Origin: an uncultured bacterium
Lineage (GTDB): Bacteria > Cyanobacteriota > Vampirovibrionia > Gastranaerophilales > Gastranaerophilaceae
Assembly: GCA_949283255.1 (NCBI GenBank)
Contig: CASDRS010000008.1
Coordinates: 1-64,000, forward strand
DNA length: 64,000 nucleotides
Reading direction: 5' to 3'
Positions 33,559-42,342 of this stretch are shown here, in pieces. The position numbers and the translations under genes were made by a program. The notes below the pieces were generated by a model. It worked only from the letters and a program-made list of their open reading frames with translations. It did no database searches and was not told where the DNA came from. The stretch's first letter is position 1; the number at the start of each line of letters is the position of its first letter.

Positions 33559-34665
33559 ATGACGATCAAGAATTGCAAAAATTATTATGATATTCTCGGG
33601 GTTACTCCGGACAGTGAGGCCGGAGAGGTGAAATCTGCTTACCGAAAACTTGCGAGAAAATTTCATCCTGATATAAACAAAGCTCCTGATAGTGCCCAGA
33701 AATTTAAAGATGTTCTTGAGGCTTATGAGACTTTGTCCGATGAAATCAAGCGCAAAAAATATGATATGGTAAACGGATTTTACAAGACCCCGAAGAGTGA
33801 TACGTTTACCAGAACTAAAAAAGATGATAGTATCTATCGAAAGAGTGAATTTGCAAAGCATGACTTTAATGCCAAAAAAGAGTCCAGCTATCAGCAAAAA
33901 CCAAAAAAAGAAAAGGAGCCCGCTTCTTCAGCTCCTAAGAGTGAGGATTTGTATAGAAAAAGATTTTTTAGAGATTCTATTAATTCAGTTCTTGATGAAA
34001 TAACTAAAAATCATAAAGCTCACAAAGAAACAAAAATACCTAAAAATGGTGATGATATTTATACTGATATTTATATTGACTTAGCAGAATCAATAAATGG
34101 TACAGAGCGAATTTTAAACATTATGCATAAGGAATTGTGTCCAAATTGTCGAGGGCGCAAATTTATTAATGGTTCAAAGTGCTCAACTTGCAACGGCTCG
34201 GGAGAATATTCAACCCATAAGAAAATAACCGTTAAAATTCCTGCCAATATTAAAAACAATGCGAAATTAAGACTTGTGAATGAAGGTAATCCCGGATTTT
34301 ATGGCGGTAAAAACGGCACTTTGTATATTACTGTAAAAATAGAAAAACATTCATTTTTGCAAGTTGAAGGGGCAAATTTGTTATGTAAAATTCCTATAAC
34401 ACCTTATGAAGCGGTACTTGGCGGAAAAGTTGAAATCCCTGTATTTAATGGGAATATTAATTTGACAATCCCTCCGATGACTCATTCCGGACAAAAATTC
34501 AGGTTGGCAAATCAGGGTTTGAAGACAAATGGAAAATTTGGTGATATGATAGTCACTGTAGAAATTCAAATTCCAAAACATTTGTCTTCTGATGAGGTCA
34601 AAATGTACGAGAAATTGAAAAAGATGAGTCAGGGTAGTATAAGAGAAAATTTGAAAAATGTCTAA
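33559..34665 (+). CDS. DnaJ-like co-chaperone with reduced zinc domain
   Basis: The 368-residue product has an N-terminal J domain (about 6-72) with the HPD motif (FHPDINKAP) and a long, charged linker (about 80-150). Its zinc domain has only two CxxC units (CPNCRGRKF and CSTCNGSGEY) instead of four. The substrate-binding C-terminal domains end with a NLTIPPMTHSGQKFRL segment. It would stimulate an Hsp70. The reduced zinc centre separates it from canonical DnaJ. The next gene starts 8 nt before its stop. Confidence 0.85.
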   Translation: MTIKNCKNYYDILGVTPDSEAGEVKSAYRKLARKFHPDINKAPDSAQKFKDVLEAYETLSDEIKRKKYDMVNGFYKTPKSDTFTRTKKDDSIYRKSEFAKHDFNAKKESSYQQKPKKEKEPASSAPKSEDLYRKRFFRDSINSVLDEITKNHKAHKETKIPKNGDDIYTDIYIDLAESINGTERILNIMHKELCPNCRGRKFINGSKCSTCNGSGEYSTHKKITVKIPANIKNNAKLRLVNEGNPGFYGGKNGTLYITVKIEKHSFLQVEGANLLCKIPITPYEAVLGGKVEIPVFNGNINLTIPPMTHSGQKFRLANQGLKTNGKFGDMIVTVEIQIPKHLSSDEVKMYEKLKKMSQGSIRENLKNV

Positions 34666-35332
34666 AGCTTTTATAAGAGAAATTTTTTTGTCAATTCAAG
34701 GTGAGGGACCATATCTAGGAGAAGAACAACTTTTTATAAGATTTTGTGGGTGTAATCTGTACTGCAGGTATTGTGATACTGACTTTGAGATATCAAAAGC
34801 AAAGGAGTATTCCCCTGAGGAACTTTTAAGAGAGGTAAATTCTTTTGGCAAAAATTTGATGTTATCGCTTACAGGTGGTGAACCTTTAGTTTCAGTGGAG
34901 TTTTTGAAGGAATTTTTGCCTCTTGCGCGTGCTGAAGGACATAGAATTTATCTTGAGACAAATGCAACTTTAGCTGATAATTTGAAAGAAATCATTAACA
35001 GTGTTGATATTGTTTCTGCTGATATCAAACTTGCCAGTGCGACAGGTGAAGTTATTCCATGGTGGACGTTTGATGACTTTTTTGCGGTTTCAAAAGGTAA
35101 GGATTGTTTTGCAAAGCTTGTTTTTAACTCAGATTTGACAGACGAAGAAATTGAAGAATCTGTAAAAATTGCCAAAAGATATAATATTCCGATAATACTT
35201 CAGCCTGAGATGAGAGGTAATGAGTTTGCGGTTACAAAGTCTGATATGGAAAAGATTTTTAAAAAATTCCATTCGGCTTATAAACCTACTCGCTTAATTC
35301 CTCAGGTTCACAAGTTCCTTGACGTAAGATAA
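34658..35332 (+). CDS. queE: 7-carboxy-7-deazaguanine synthase QueE
   Basis: This radical-SAM enzyme makes the deazaguanine ring precursor of queuosine. The 224-residue product has the CxxxCxxC cluster motif in FCGCNLYCRYCDTDF (Cys at about 30, 34 and 37), a preceding FLSIQGEGPYLGEEQLFIRFCG stretch and the LTGGEPL SAM-binding loop. Length and motifs are those of QueE. It overlaps the dnaJ-like gene, so it is co-transcribed. The other queuosine genes are not in the window. Confidence 0.93.
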   Translation: MSKAFIREIFLSIQGEGPYLGEEQLFIRFCGCNLYCRYCDTDFEISKAKEYSPEELLREVNSFGKNLMLSLTGGEPLVSVEFLKEFLPLARAEGHRIYLETNATLADNLKEIINSVDIVSADIKLASATGEVIPWWTFDDFFAVSKGKDCFAKLVFNSDLTDEEIEESVKIAKRYNIPIILQPEMRGNEFAVTKSDMEKIFKKFHSAYKPTRLIPQVHKFLDVR

Positions 35333-35374
35333 CTGCTTATAGTATATTGATGGTGATAAGTGTGTGAGGTATTT

Positions 35375-35938
35375 ATGACAGTTAGAAATGTATTAACCTA
35401 TGGAACAGCATCTTTGAGAGAACCTTCAAAGGAAGTTCATAAGGTTTCAAAAAAGATTACAGAGTTGGTAAATGATTTGTTAGAAACGATGTATGCTAAA
35501 AATGGGGTAGGGTTAGCTGCACCTCAGGTTGGCGTAAATTATAGAGTTTTTGTAATTGATGTTTCATCAAACGATGAGCCTCTTAATCCGATTGTTTTTA
35601 TCAATCCGAAAATTATAAAAAAATCAGGTGCTGTAATAAGTAATGAGGGCTGTTTAAGTTTCCCTGAAGCTTACACTGATGTTAGAAGATATAAAAATGT
35701 AACAGTTAAAGCTTTGGATATTCATGGAAGACCTTTTATAATGGAAGGAAAAGACGGCAGCCTTTTAGCTCGTGCTATGCAGCACGAATTTGATCATTTA
35801 AACGGAGTTTTATTTATTGACCATTGTGTAAACCGTTTTGAGGCTGATAATATTTTGAGTAAATATAATCTTCCTCCGGTAGAAGTTGACAGATTAATAG
35901 ATGAGCCTGAATTGGAGGCAGAATTAAAAAATGATTAA
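35375..35938 (+). CDS. def: Peptide deformylase
   Basis: This enzyme removes the N-formyl group from new proteins. The 187-residue product starts at ATG 35375, with GAGGT at 35366-35370; the in-frame GTG at 35360 is upstream of that site and rejected. All three family motifs are present: GVGLAAPQVG (about 45-54), EGCLSFPEAY (metal Cys) and QHEFDHLNG (catalytic Glu and metal His). The 3' end overlaps fmt by 8 nt, giving the usual def-fmt pair. Confidence 0.96.
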   Translation: MTVRNVLTYGTASLREPSKEVHKVSKKITELVNDLLETMYAKNGVGLAAPQVGVNYRVFVIDVSSNDEPLNPIVFINPKIIKKSGAVISNEGCLSFPEAYTDVRRYKNVTVKALDIHGRPFIMEGKDGSLLARAMQHEFDHLNGVLFIDHCVNRFEADNILSKYNLPPVEVDRLIDEPELEAELKND

Positions 35939-36842
35939 GGTCGTGTTTTTCGGAACTCCATCTATAGGTGTGAAGTCTTTGGAGTATTTATATAATTCGT
36001 CAAAGATTAATGTTGTTGGTGTTGTAACTCAGCCTGACAAACCCGCAGGAAGAGGACATAAGCTTACAATGTCACCAGTAAAGCAGTTTGCTTTAGAACA
36101 TAATTTACCTGTTTTTCAGCCAAAATCAATACGTAAGGAACCTGAAATCCAAAAAGAGTTGAAACTGTTAGAGCCGGATTTCTTTGTTACCTTCGCTTTT
36201 GGGCAAATCCTGTCTCAGGATGTTTTGGATATCCCAAAATATGAGACGATAAATCTTCACGCATCTTTGTTACCGAAATATCGTGGGGCTAATCCGATAC
36301 AGCGAGCCATTATAAATGGAGATAAAGAAACTGGAATCTGTACTATGATTACAGAATTGGGGCTTGATTGCGGAGATATTTGCAAAAAAGTAGTTATACC
36401 AATACCCAATGAGATGACTTGTGAGGATTTGTACGAAGAAATCAGCGAAAAATCTCCGAAACTGATTGAGGAGACTTTGCTTGGTTTGGCTGACGGCTCA
36501 CTTGAACCTGTAAAACAGTGCGAAGATGGAGTTTGTATGGCAAATAAATTGAGCAAGGAAGAGACTCTTATTGATTGGTCAAAAACTGCTGAAGAAATTC
36601 ACAATTTGGTAAGAGGTATATATAAATCACCTTCCGCATACTTTATTTATAACGGTAAAGTAATAAAAATCCTAAAGACTGAAGTTTGTGAAGGTTGCGG
36701 TAGTGCCGGAGAATTTGTTGAAGTTTGCAAGTATGGTATAAAAGTCGCTTGCGGTAAAGATTGCCTGATGCTTGAACGTGTTAAACCTGAAGGTAAGGGC
36801 GAGATGAGTGCAAGAGATTGGTATAACGGGTTAAAGAAATGA
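35931..36842 (+). CDS. fmt: Methionyl-tRNA formyltransferase
   Basis: The enzyme formylates initiator Met-tRNA. The 303-residue product begins VVFFGTPSIGVKSLEYL and has TQPDKPAGRG, the formyltransferase active-site HASLLPKYRGANPIQRAI (about 106-123) and LDCGDI. A C-terminal tRNA-binding OB domain follows. It pairs with def, and the next gene begins 4 nt before its stop. Confidence 0.96.
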   Translation: MIKVVFFGTPSIGVKSLEYLYNSSKINVVGVVTQPDKPAGRGHKLTMSPVKQFALEHNLPVFQPKSIRKEPEIQKELKLLEPDFFVTFAFGQILSQDVLDIPKYETINLHASLLPKYRGANPIQRAIINGDKETGICTMITELGLDCGDICKKVVIPIPNEMTCEDLYEEISEKSPKLIEETLLGLADGSLEPVKQCEDGVCMANKLSKEETLIDWSKTAEEIHNLVRGIYKSPSAYFIYNGKVIKILKTEVCEGCGSAGEFVEVCKYGIKVACGKDCLMLERVKPEGKGEMSARDWYNGLKK

Positions 36843-37189
36843 TTTCAAAGGGTATAAGAGGAGCAATTACTGTTGAAGAAAATTCGGTTGATGCCATTAA
36901 GGCTGCAACTGTTGAATTGCTTGAGGCTCTTGTAAAAGAAAATGATATTATCGAAAAAAATATATCACATGTGATATTTACTCTGACCGAAGATTTGAAC
37001 AAAGCTTTTCCTGCAAAATATGCGCGAACTGTGTTAGGTTGGAATAAGACGGCAATGATGTGTTTTCATGAGCTGGATGTTGAGGGGTCTTTGAAAATGT
37101 GCTTGCGTGTTCTTATTGTTCTTAATTGTGATGAAGATTTTGAGCCAAAGTTTGTTTATTTAAAAGGCGCAAGTAATTTAAGAAAATAA
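36839..37189 (+). CDS. aroH: Chorismate mutase AroH type
   Basis: The enzyme converts chorismate to prephenate for Phe and Tyr synthesis. The 116-residue product has the AroH trimer fold signature: RGAITVEENSVDAIKAAT (Arg about 6) with catalytic Glu-rich helix residues, and SFTLTEDLNKAFPAKYAR-like residues (IFTLTEDLNKAFPAKYAR). Met-type AroQ motifs are absent. It is last in the queE-def-fmt-aroH run, linked by an ATGA overlap with fmt. Confidence 0.93.
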   Translation: MISKGIRGAITVEENSVDAIKAATVELLEALVKENDIIEKNISHVIFTLTEDLNKAFPAKYARTVLGWNKTAMMCFHELDVEGSLKMCLRVLIVLNCDEDFEPKFVYLKGASNLRK

Positions 37190-37219
37190 TCTGCAGCGTC
37201 AAAAAAAACAGGCAAAAAA

Positions 37220-37243
37220 AAACTCTATCTTTTGATAGAGTTT
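37220..37243 (+). terminator. Terminator after aroH
   Basis: A 10-bp perfect stem (37220-37229 with 37234-37243) closes a TTTT loop. Only short T runs follow, so it is probably an intermediate-strength terminator. Confidence 0.7.
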
Positions 37244-37471
37244 GGAATCTTTTACAATTCCTCGTGTGTAGAAGGTTAGTGTGTAGTAGGTAGTGTAAAT
37301 AGTTTGTGTGTTTTATATCTCGTGTTTATTTAATTCGTTATTTCTTACATATTAATAAAGTATTTTTGTTGTATATAATTGCTATATCTTGTGTATTTCG
37401 TTACAAAACTTAATATAATTTTTTACAGTAAAAACTTTGATACAAAGGAATGTTATAAATTCTTAACCTGT

Positions 37472-37500
37472 TTGACAGAAGGGTAAAAATATAGTCTAAT
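37472..37500 (+). promoter_or_regulatory. smc promoter
   Basis: TTGACA (37472-37477), a 17-bp spacer, TCTAAT (37495-37500). Consensus -35 and good spacing; the leader would be about 22 nt. Confidence 0.75.
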
Positions 37501-37528
37501 AGTAAGGAACACTTTGATTAGGTAAGAT

Positions 37529-40500
37529 ATGTACATAAAACAACTGGAAATAGACAATTTTAAGTCATTTGCAAATAAATCTGAAATCCCGCTGTTAAAG
37601 GGGTTTACGACAGTATCGGGACCGAACGGGTCTGGGAAGAGCAATATAATTGACAGTATTTTGTTTGCATTGGGTTTGGCCAATGCAAGTGAATTGCGTG
37701 CAGAAAATTTATCCCACTTTATATCAACTTATACCAAGCGGAATGATGCCTTTGTAAAGGTAACATTTGGGGATGTTGAAGGAGAGGGCGATTTAAGTAT
37801 TGCAAGACGTATAAGAAAGTCTACTCAGGGTTATGCGAGTACATATTACATAAATGACAGTGTAACAACGTTGTCGAATGTTCATGCTGTATTGGAGAAG
37901 TATAACGTTACTCCTAACAGTTATAATGTCATGATGCAAGGTGATGTGCAGGGGATAACTAACTGTTCTCCAAAAAACAGAAGAAAAATTATTGACGAAA
38001 TTGCAGGAATTGCGGATTTTGATCGTCGAATAGAACAGGCAACAAACGAGCTTAGCGATGTTGAACAGAGAGTTGAGCGTTCAAGTCTTATTTTGAATGA
38101 GATTGAGGGAATGCTTGAGCAGTTAAAAGAAGAACGTGAAGTTGCAATAAAGTACCAAAAATTGAGAGAAGAAAAGCAGGGGCTTGAGAGTCAGGTTATT
38201 AAAGTTAGATTTTTTGATATTAAGCGTAACCTTGAAAAGGCTCATGAAAATATTCTTGAATTTACTAAGAAAAAGAAAGAAGAAGAGTTAAAGAATAAAG
38301 ATTTAGATGAAAAGATCAAGCTTATCCGCAAAAAATATGAAGACATTTCAAATGAAGTAAAGGAAAAAGGCGAAGAACAGCAGCTGGAGCTTAAAAGACA
38401 GCAGGAAGCTTTAAAGGGTGAGATTGACAGAAAACAGAATGCGCTTAATTTTGCAGACAAGCAAATTATGGATAACAAGCGTACGGCTGAAAATGCCAGA
38501 AATGGTATTGATACTTTCAAAAAGCAGATTGAGGATATCAAATTAAATATCACCTTAAAAATAGAAAACGCTCAGAAAATTGAAGGTGAAATCAAAGAAA
38601 AGAATGCGGAATTAAAGAAGATATTGGAAGATATGACAGGTTTGAGCTCAACAGCCGAGCAGCATATCGAAAACAGAAACAGATTGAGAAAAGAGCTGGA
38701 AGATTTACAGGATAAAGAAAATCAGCTTTTAAAAGAGAAGTATCCGCTTGAAAGCGAGCTAAAGACTTTGCTTGAGGCTATAGAAGAAGCTAAGAAAAAG
38801 CTCGCAGAGCTTGAAGAAATGAAAGCAAATTATGCTTCAAATTATGATTTGAAGAAGTCTTTAGTAGAGCAGTTGCAAACAGAGATGAATGAATTTAAGG
38901 AAATTCAGCAGTCGACTTTGCATGATTTGGATACTACTAATAACGAAATAAATGACATAAATTACAATATAAGAATGGCTTATGGCAAGCTTTCAAGATT
39001 AGAGGCCCAGAAGCAGGTTGCCGCAAATTCGGCTTCAAATATGGCAATTGATACTGTCATGAATGCAAAATTAAGAGGTGTTCACGCTCCTTTGATGCAG
39101 CTTGGAACAGTCGATAAAGAATATTCAACCGCATTAGAGATTGCATTTGGCGGAAGGCTTGGTCATATTGTAGTTGATGATGAGCATGTAGCATCTGTTG
39201 CTATTGAACTTTTGAAGTCCGCAAGAGCCGGAAGAACAACATTTATTCCTTTGAATAAGGTTGCAAAAGCTCCTACCAGATTGGCATTGCCAAAAGATAA
39301 AGGTGTAATTGATTTTGCAATAAACCTTGTAGATTTTGATGATGAATATATAAATGCGTTTTATTATGCCGTAGGTGATACCATTGTTGTTGAGGATATG
39401 GAGTGCGCGAAACGCCTTATCGGAAAATATCGTATGGTAACCTTGGCAGGTGAGTTGTTTGAAAAATCAGGTGCGATAACAGGTGGTTCCGTTCGCAAGT
39501 CAGGATTTTCATTCTCACAAAATGATGATGCCGAGTTAGAAGAATTCAAGAGCAAGGTTAAAGAGATGGAAGCTTCTCTTGGCAAGTTGGAAGGCAAAAA
39601 GACATCTCTTGAGGCTAAGCTTCAAGATGTACGTCAGAAATATTCAGATTGCGTGAGCGAGCATTCAAAGGCTAAAGTTGAGCTTGATAATATGTCACGT
39701 AATTATGAAAACAGTGAAAACATTTTGAAAGAAAAAACTGATTTTGTTGCTCAATCGGAGCCAAAAGTTCAGGAATTAAACAAAAAATTAGACAAGCTTG
39801 AAGAAAAAAATCTTGAGATTAACGATAAAATGCTTGAGGTTAAATCAGGTATAGAAGAGATTGAAAAGCTTATTAATGACAAAGATTTGAAAGATTTGAA
39901 GGAAAAAACAGAGGGTGTCGAATCTGAAATTAAGCGTTTGCAGTCTCATTTAATGGCCAACAATAACGATAAAAATGATCTTGAGCGCCGTATTAACTTT
40001 AACGAAGATTTAATCAAGACTAAGCAGGAAGAAATCGAGGAAAAAGAAAAGGCTAACGTTAAGCTTGAAGAAGATAAGAATGTATTTAAGTCCGAAATAG
40101 AAGCTTTGAATAAAAAAGTGGAAGCTTTGGAAGAGCAGATTGCAGTAATTCAGGACAAGCTTGGTGAGCTTTTGAAACAGCGAGATGAGATCTCTAACAA
40201 TATTAATGAATTGGAAAAAGAACGTCATATAAAATCTTCTGATATCGAGCGTATTGCTGAGCAGATAGAATCATTCAAGGCAAGACGCAGAGAGTTGGAG
40301 CCACAGCTCGATACAGCAAAGAAAGAATTGGAAGATACTGGGGCGGATATATCAAAGCTCGAACCAGTTGAGATTTCTATTGATGAAATAACTTCAAAGA
40401 TACAACGTCTTGATAAGAAAATGACAGAGCTTGGTGATGTTAATATGAGAGCGTTAACATCTTATGATGAAAAACTTGCTCGTCAGAATGAGCTAAAAGA

Positions 40501-41023
40501 GAGAATCGAAGTTCTTTCAAAAGAGCGAAAAGAAATTTTAGAGAGAATGAGCGGTTACGAACAATTGAAGAAAGAAACGTTTATGAAAACTTATAATAAC
40601 ATAAACGAAAACTTCAAGAGTGTATTCCATCAGCTTTCTGAAGGCGAAGGTGAACTAAAACTTGAAAATCCTGAAGATCCTCTAAATGGTGGTATGACAA
40701 TTGAAGCTCAACCGCGAGATAAGAAACTTCAGAGACTTGAAAGTATGTCAGGCGGTGAAAAATCCCTAACAGCGTTGGCGTTTGTCTTTGCAATACAGCG
40801 TTATATGCCATCACCGTTTTATGCATTTGATGAAGTTGATGCAAGTTTGGATACTATGAATGTTGAGCGTATCGCTCAAATGGTGCAGGATCAATCAAAA
40901 GATACGCAATTTATAGTAGTTAGTCACCGTAAACCTATGATAGAATCAGCTAATAGGACAATAGGTGTAACTCAAAAAGAAAAAGGTATAACAAGGGTAA
41001 CGGGAGTAAAATTAAGAGATTAG
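37529..41023 (+). CDS. smc: Chromosome partition protein SMC
   Basis: SMC is the ATPase of the bacterial condensin that organises and segregates the chromosome. The 1164-residue product has Walker A GPNGSGKSN (about 31-39), long coiled coils (about 165-505 and 670-1000) and a globular hinge (about 505-665). The ABC signature MSGGEKSLTALAF lies at about 1072 and Walker B FYAFDEVDASLD at about 1097. Length and order are typical. scpA starts 1 nt after the stop, so the three condensin subunits form one operon. Confidence 0.97.
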   Translation: MYIKQLEIDNFKSFANKSEIPLLKGFTTVSGPNGSGKSNIIDSILFALGLANASELRAENLSHFISTYTKRNDAFVKVTFGDVEGEGDLSIARRIRKSTQGYASTYYINDSVTTLSNVHAVLEKYNVTPNSYNVMMQGDVQGITNCSPKNRRKIIDEIAGIADFDRRIEQATNELSDVEQRVERSSLILNEIEGMLEQLKEEREVAIKYQKLREEKQGLESQVIKVRFFDIKRNLEKAHENILEFTKKKKEEELKNKDLDEKIKLIRKKYEDISNEVKEKGEEQQLELKRQQEALKGEIDRKQNALNFADKQIMDNKRTAENARNGIDTFKKQIEDIKLNITLKIENAQKIEGEIKEKNAELKKILEDMTGLSSTAEQHIENRNRLRKELEDLQDKENQLLKEKYPLESELKTLLEAIEEAKKKLAELEEMKANYASNYDLKKSLVEQLQTEMNEFKEIQQSTLHDLDTTNNEINDINYNIRMAYGKLSRLEAQKQVAANSASNMAIDTVMNAKLRGVHAPLMQLGTVDKEYSTALEIAFGGRLGHIVVDDEHVASVAIELLKSARAGRTTFIPLNKVAKAPTRLALPKDKGVIDFAINLVDFDDEYINAFYYAVGDTIVVEDMECAKRLIGKYRMVTLAGELFEKSGAITGGSVRKSGFSFSQNDDAELEEFKSKVKEMEASLGKLEGKKTSLEAKLQDVRQKYSDCVSEHSKAKVELDNMSRNYENSENILKEKTDFVAQSEPKVQELNKKLDKLEEKNLEINDKMLEVKSGIEEIEKLINDKDLKDLKEKTEGVESEIKRLQSHLMANNNDKNDLERRINFNEDLIKTKQEEIEEKEKANVKLEEDKNVFKSEIEALNKKVEALEEQIAVIQDKLGELLKQRDEISNNINELEKERHIKSSDIERIAEQIESFKARRRELEPQLDTAKKELEDTGADISKLEPVEISIDEITSKIQRLDKKMTELGDVNMRALTSYDEKLARQNELKERIEVLSKERKEILERMSGYEQLKKETFMKTYNNINENFKSVFHQLSEGEGELKLENPEDPLNGGMTIEAQPRDKKLQRLESMSGGEKSLTALAFVFAIQRYMPSPFYAFDEVDASLDTMNVERIAQMVQDQSKDTQFIVVSHRKPMIESANRTIGVTQKEKGITRVTGVKLRD

Positions 41024-41024
41024 T

Positions 41025-41840
41025 ATGAGTACGGCTTTAGTAAATTACAATTTAGACTTACCTGAGATAGAGAAGACCGCCGAGAACGAAGGTATAGGTA
41101 TTCTTGTGTCTATGGCAAAGGCCGGTAAAATCGATCCTTGGAACATTGATATTATTGATGTTACGGATAAGTATTTGGCTCATTTTTGTTCTATGAAATC
41201 TCAAAATTTAAGGATTACAGGCCGAACATATCTTTTTGCGTCCGTTCTTCTGAATATGAAGTCAAAAATCCTTGACGGGGTTGATGTACTTCAGTTTCAG
41301 GATATGCCTGAAGAAAATATAGAGTATGACGATGACGGGTTTATTGTAGAATATCCAGAGGATGATATCCCGACAGCTAACGCTCAGACAATAGATGACG
41401 TATTGCAAAGACGTACCAGTGTCAGATTAAATCGTAATCGTGTAGTTACGTTGCGTGATTTGATCAGACAGTTACAGTTTTATGAAAAGTTGGAACAAAA
41501 GCAATCTTTAAAGCAAGCTCACGAGCGTGCTAAAAACAGGGTTAGATCTTATGCAAGATTTACTCCTGATGATATCATAAATCTTGCACACGAAGAGTAT
41601 ATTGAAGATTGTGTGTTAAGATTAAAAGAAAATTTAGTGCATATTTTTGAGCATCAAGATAAGGTTGAATTAAACGATTTGACTCTATTGGGGATGGATA
41701 AGATAAGTGCATATATTGCGCTGTTGTTTTTGAGCGCAGAGACAGATTATGATTTGGAACAAGAAGAGTTTTATTCGGACTTATATGTTGTAAGAGGTAG
41801 TAATGGAACAGCAGACATCAATGGAACATCTGAAAGCTAG
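41025..41840 (+). CDS. scpA: Segregation and condensation protein A
   Basis: ScpA is the kleisin that bridges the SMC heads. The 271-residue product has the N-terminal helical domain (IGILVSMAKAGKIDPWNIDIIDVTDKYLAHF, Smc neck-binding). An acidic linker is followed by the C-terminal winged helix, with ISAYIALLFLSAETDYDLEQEEFYSDLYV. The 3' end overlaps scpB by 38 nt. Confidence 0.95.
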   Translation: MSTALVNYNLDLPEIEKTAENEGIGILVSMAKAGKIDPWNIDIIDVTDKYLAHFCSMKSQNLRITGRTYLFASVLLNMKSKILDGVDVLQFQDMPEENIEYDDDGFIVEYPEDDIPTANAQTIDDVLQRRTSVRLNRNRVVTLRDLIRQLQFYEKLEQKQSLKQAHERAKNRVRSYARFTPDDIINLAHEEYIEDCVLRLKENLVHIFEHQDKVELNDLTLLGMDKISAYIALLFLSAETDYDLEQEEFYSDLYVVRGSNGTADINGTSES

Positions 41841-42342
41841 AATTGAAGCTGTTTTATTTACGACAGCTCAGGCTTTATCAATAAAAGACATCGCCGAAAT
41901 TTTGGGTGAAGAAGATTTGGAAAAAACAGAAGAAGCCATGTTAGAATTAATTATGGACTATTCATCTCGCCCAGGAGCGTTAGAAATAGATGACGAAAAC
42001 GGTTATATTTTGCAGGTCAAGGAAGAGCACATGGACATAGTTGAAAAGCTTTGTCCTGTTGAATTGAAGCCTGCAGCATTAAGGACTCTGTCAGTAATTG
42101 CGCTAAAAGAGCCTATAAGACAGTCGGAATTGAAGGAATTGCGCGGGTCTAATGCGTATGAACACGTTCAAGAATTGTTGGAAAAGGGGTTAATAAGCAG
42201 AACCAGAGATAAAAACGGTAGAAGTTATAATTTGAAAACTACTCCAAAATTTTCAGAGTATTTTAAGTTGAAGGGTGATACTCGTTCTTTGGCAAAACTG
42301 CTTGAAGTTGATAAAGGAATTAAGGATAGTGCTGACAATTAA
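41803..42342 (+). CDS. scpB: Segregation and condensation protein B
   Basis: ScpB is the winged-helix partner of ScpA. The 179-residue product has two winged-helix units and typical sequences (IEAVLFTTAQALSIKDIAEIL, LRTLSVIALKEPIRQSELKELRG). AGAGGT lies just before ATG 41803. It closes the smc-scpA-scpB operon and overlaps the downstream protease gene's start. Confidence 0.95.
   Translation: MEQQTSMEHLKARIEAVLFTTAQALSIKDIAEILGEEDLEKTEEAMLELIMDYSSRPGALEIDDENGYILQVKEEHMDIVEKLCPVELKPAALRTLSVIALKEPIRQSELKELRGSNAYEHVQELLEKGLISRTRDKNGRSYNLKTTPKFSEYFKLKGDTRSLAKLLEVDKGIKDSADN

Larger units (their letters stand above)
37190..37528. other. Intergenic region before smc
   Basis: This 339-base gap starts with a terminator-like hairpin (37220-37243). 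It continues with a GT-rich stretch containing two imperfect copies of GTGTGTAG followed by GGT (about 37266-37300), then AT-rich sequence and the smc promoter (37472-37500). No gene is seen. Confidence 0.6.

Noticed and set aside
37220-37243. CRISPR-like or riboswitch element after aroH
   Set aside because: It is a single simple hairpin; there are no repeat arrays or known aptamer motifs in the window.
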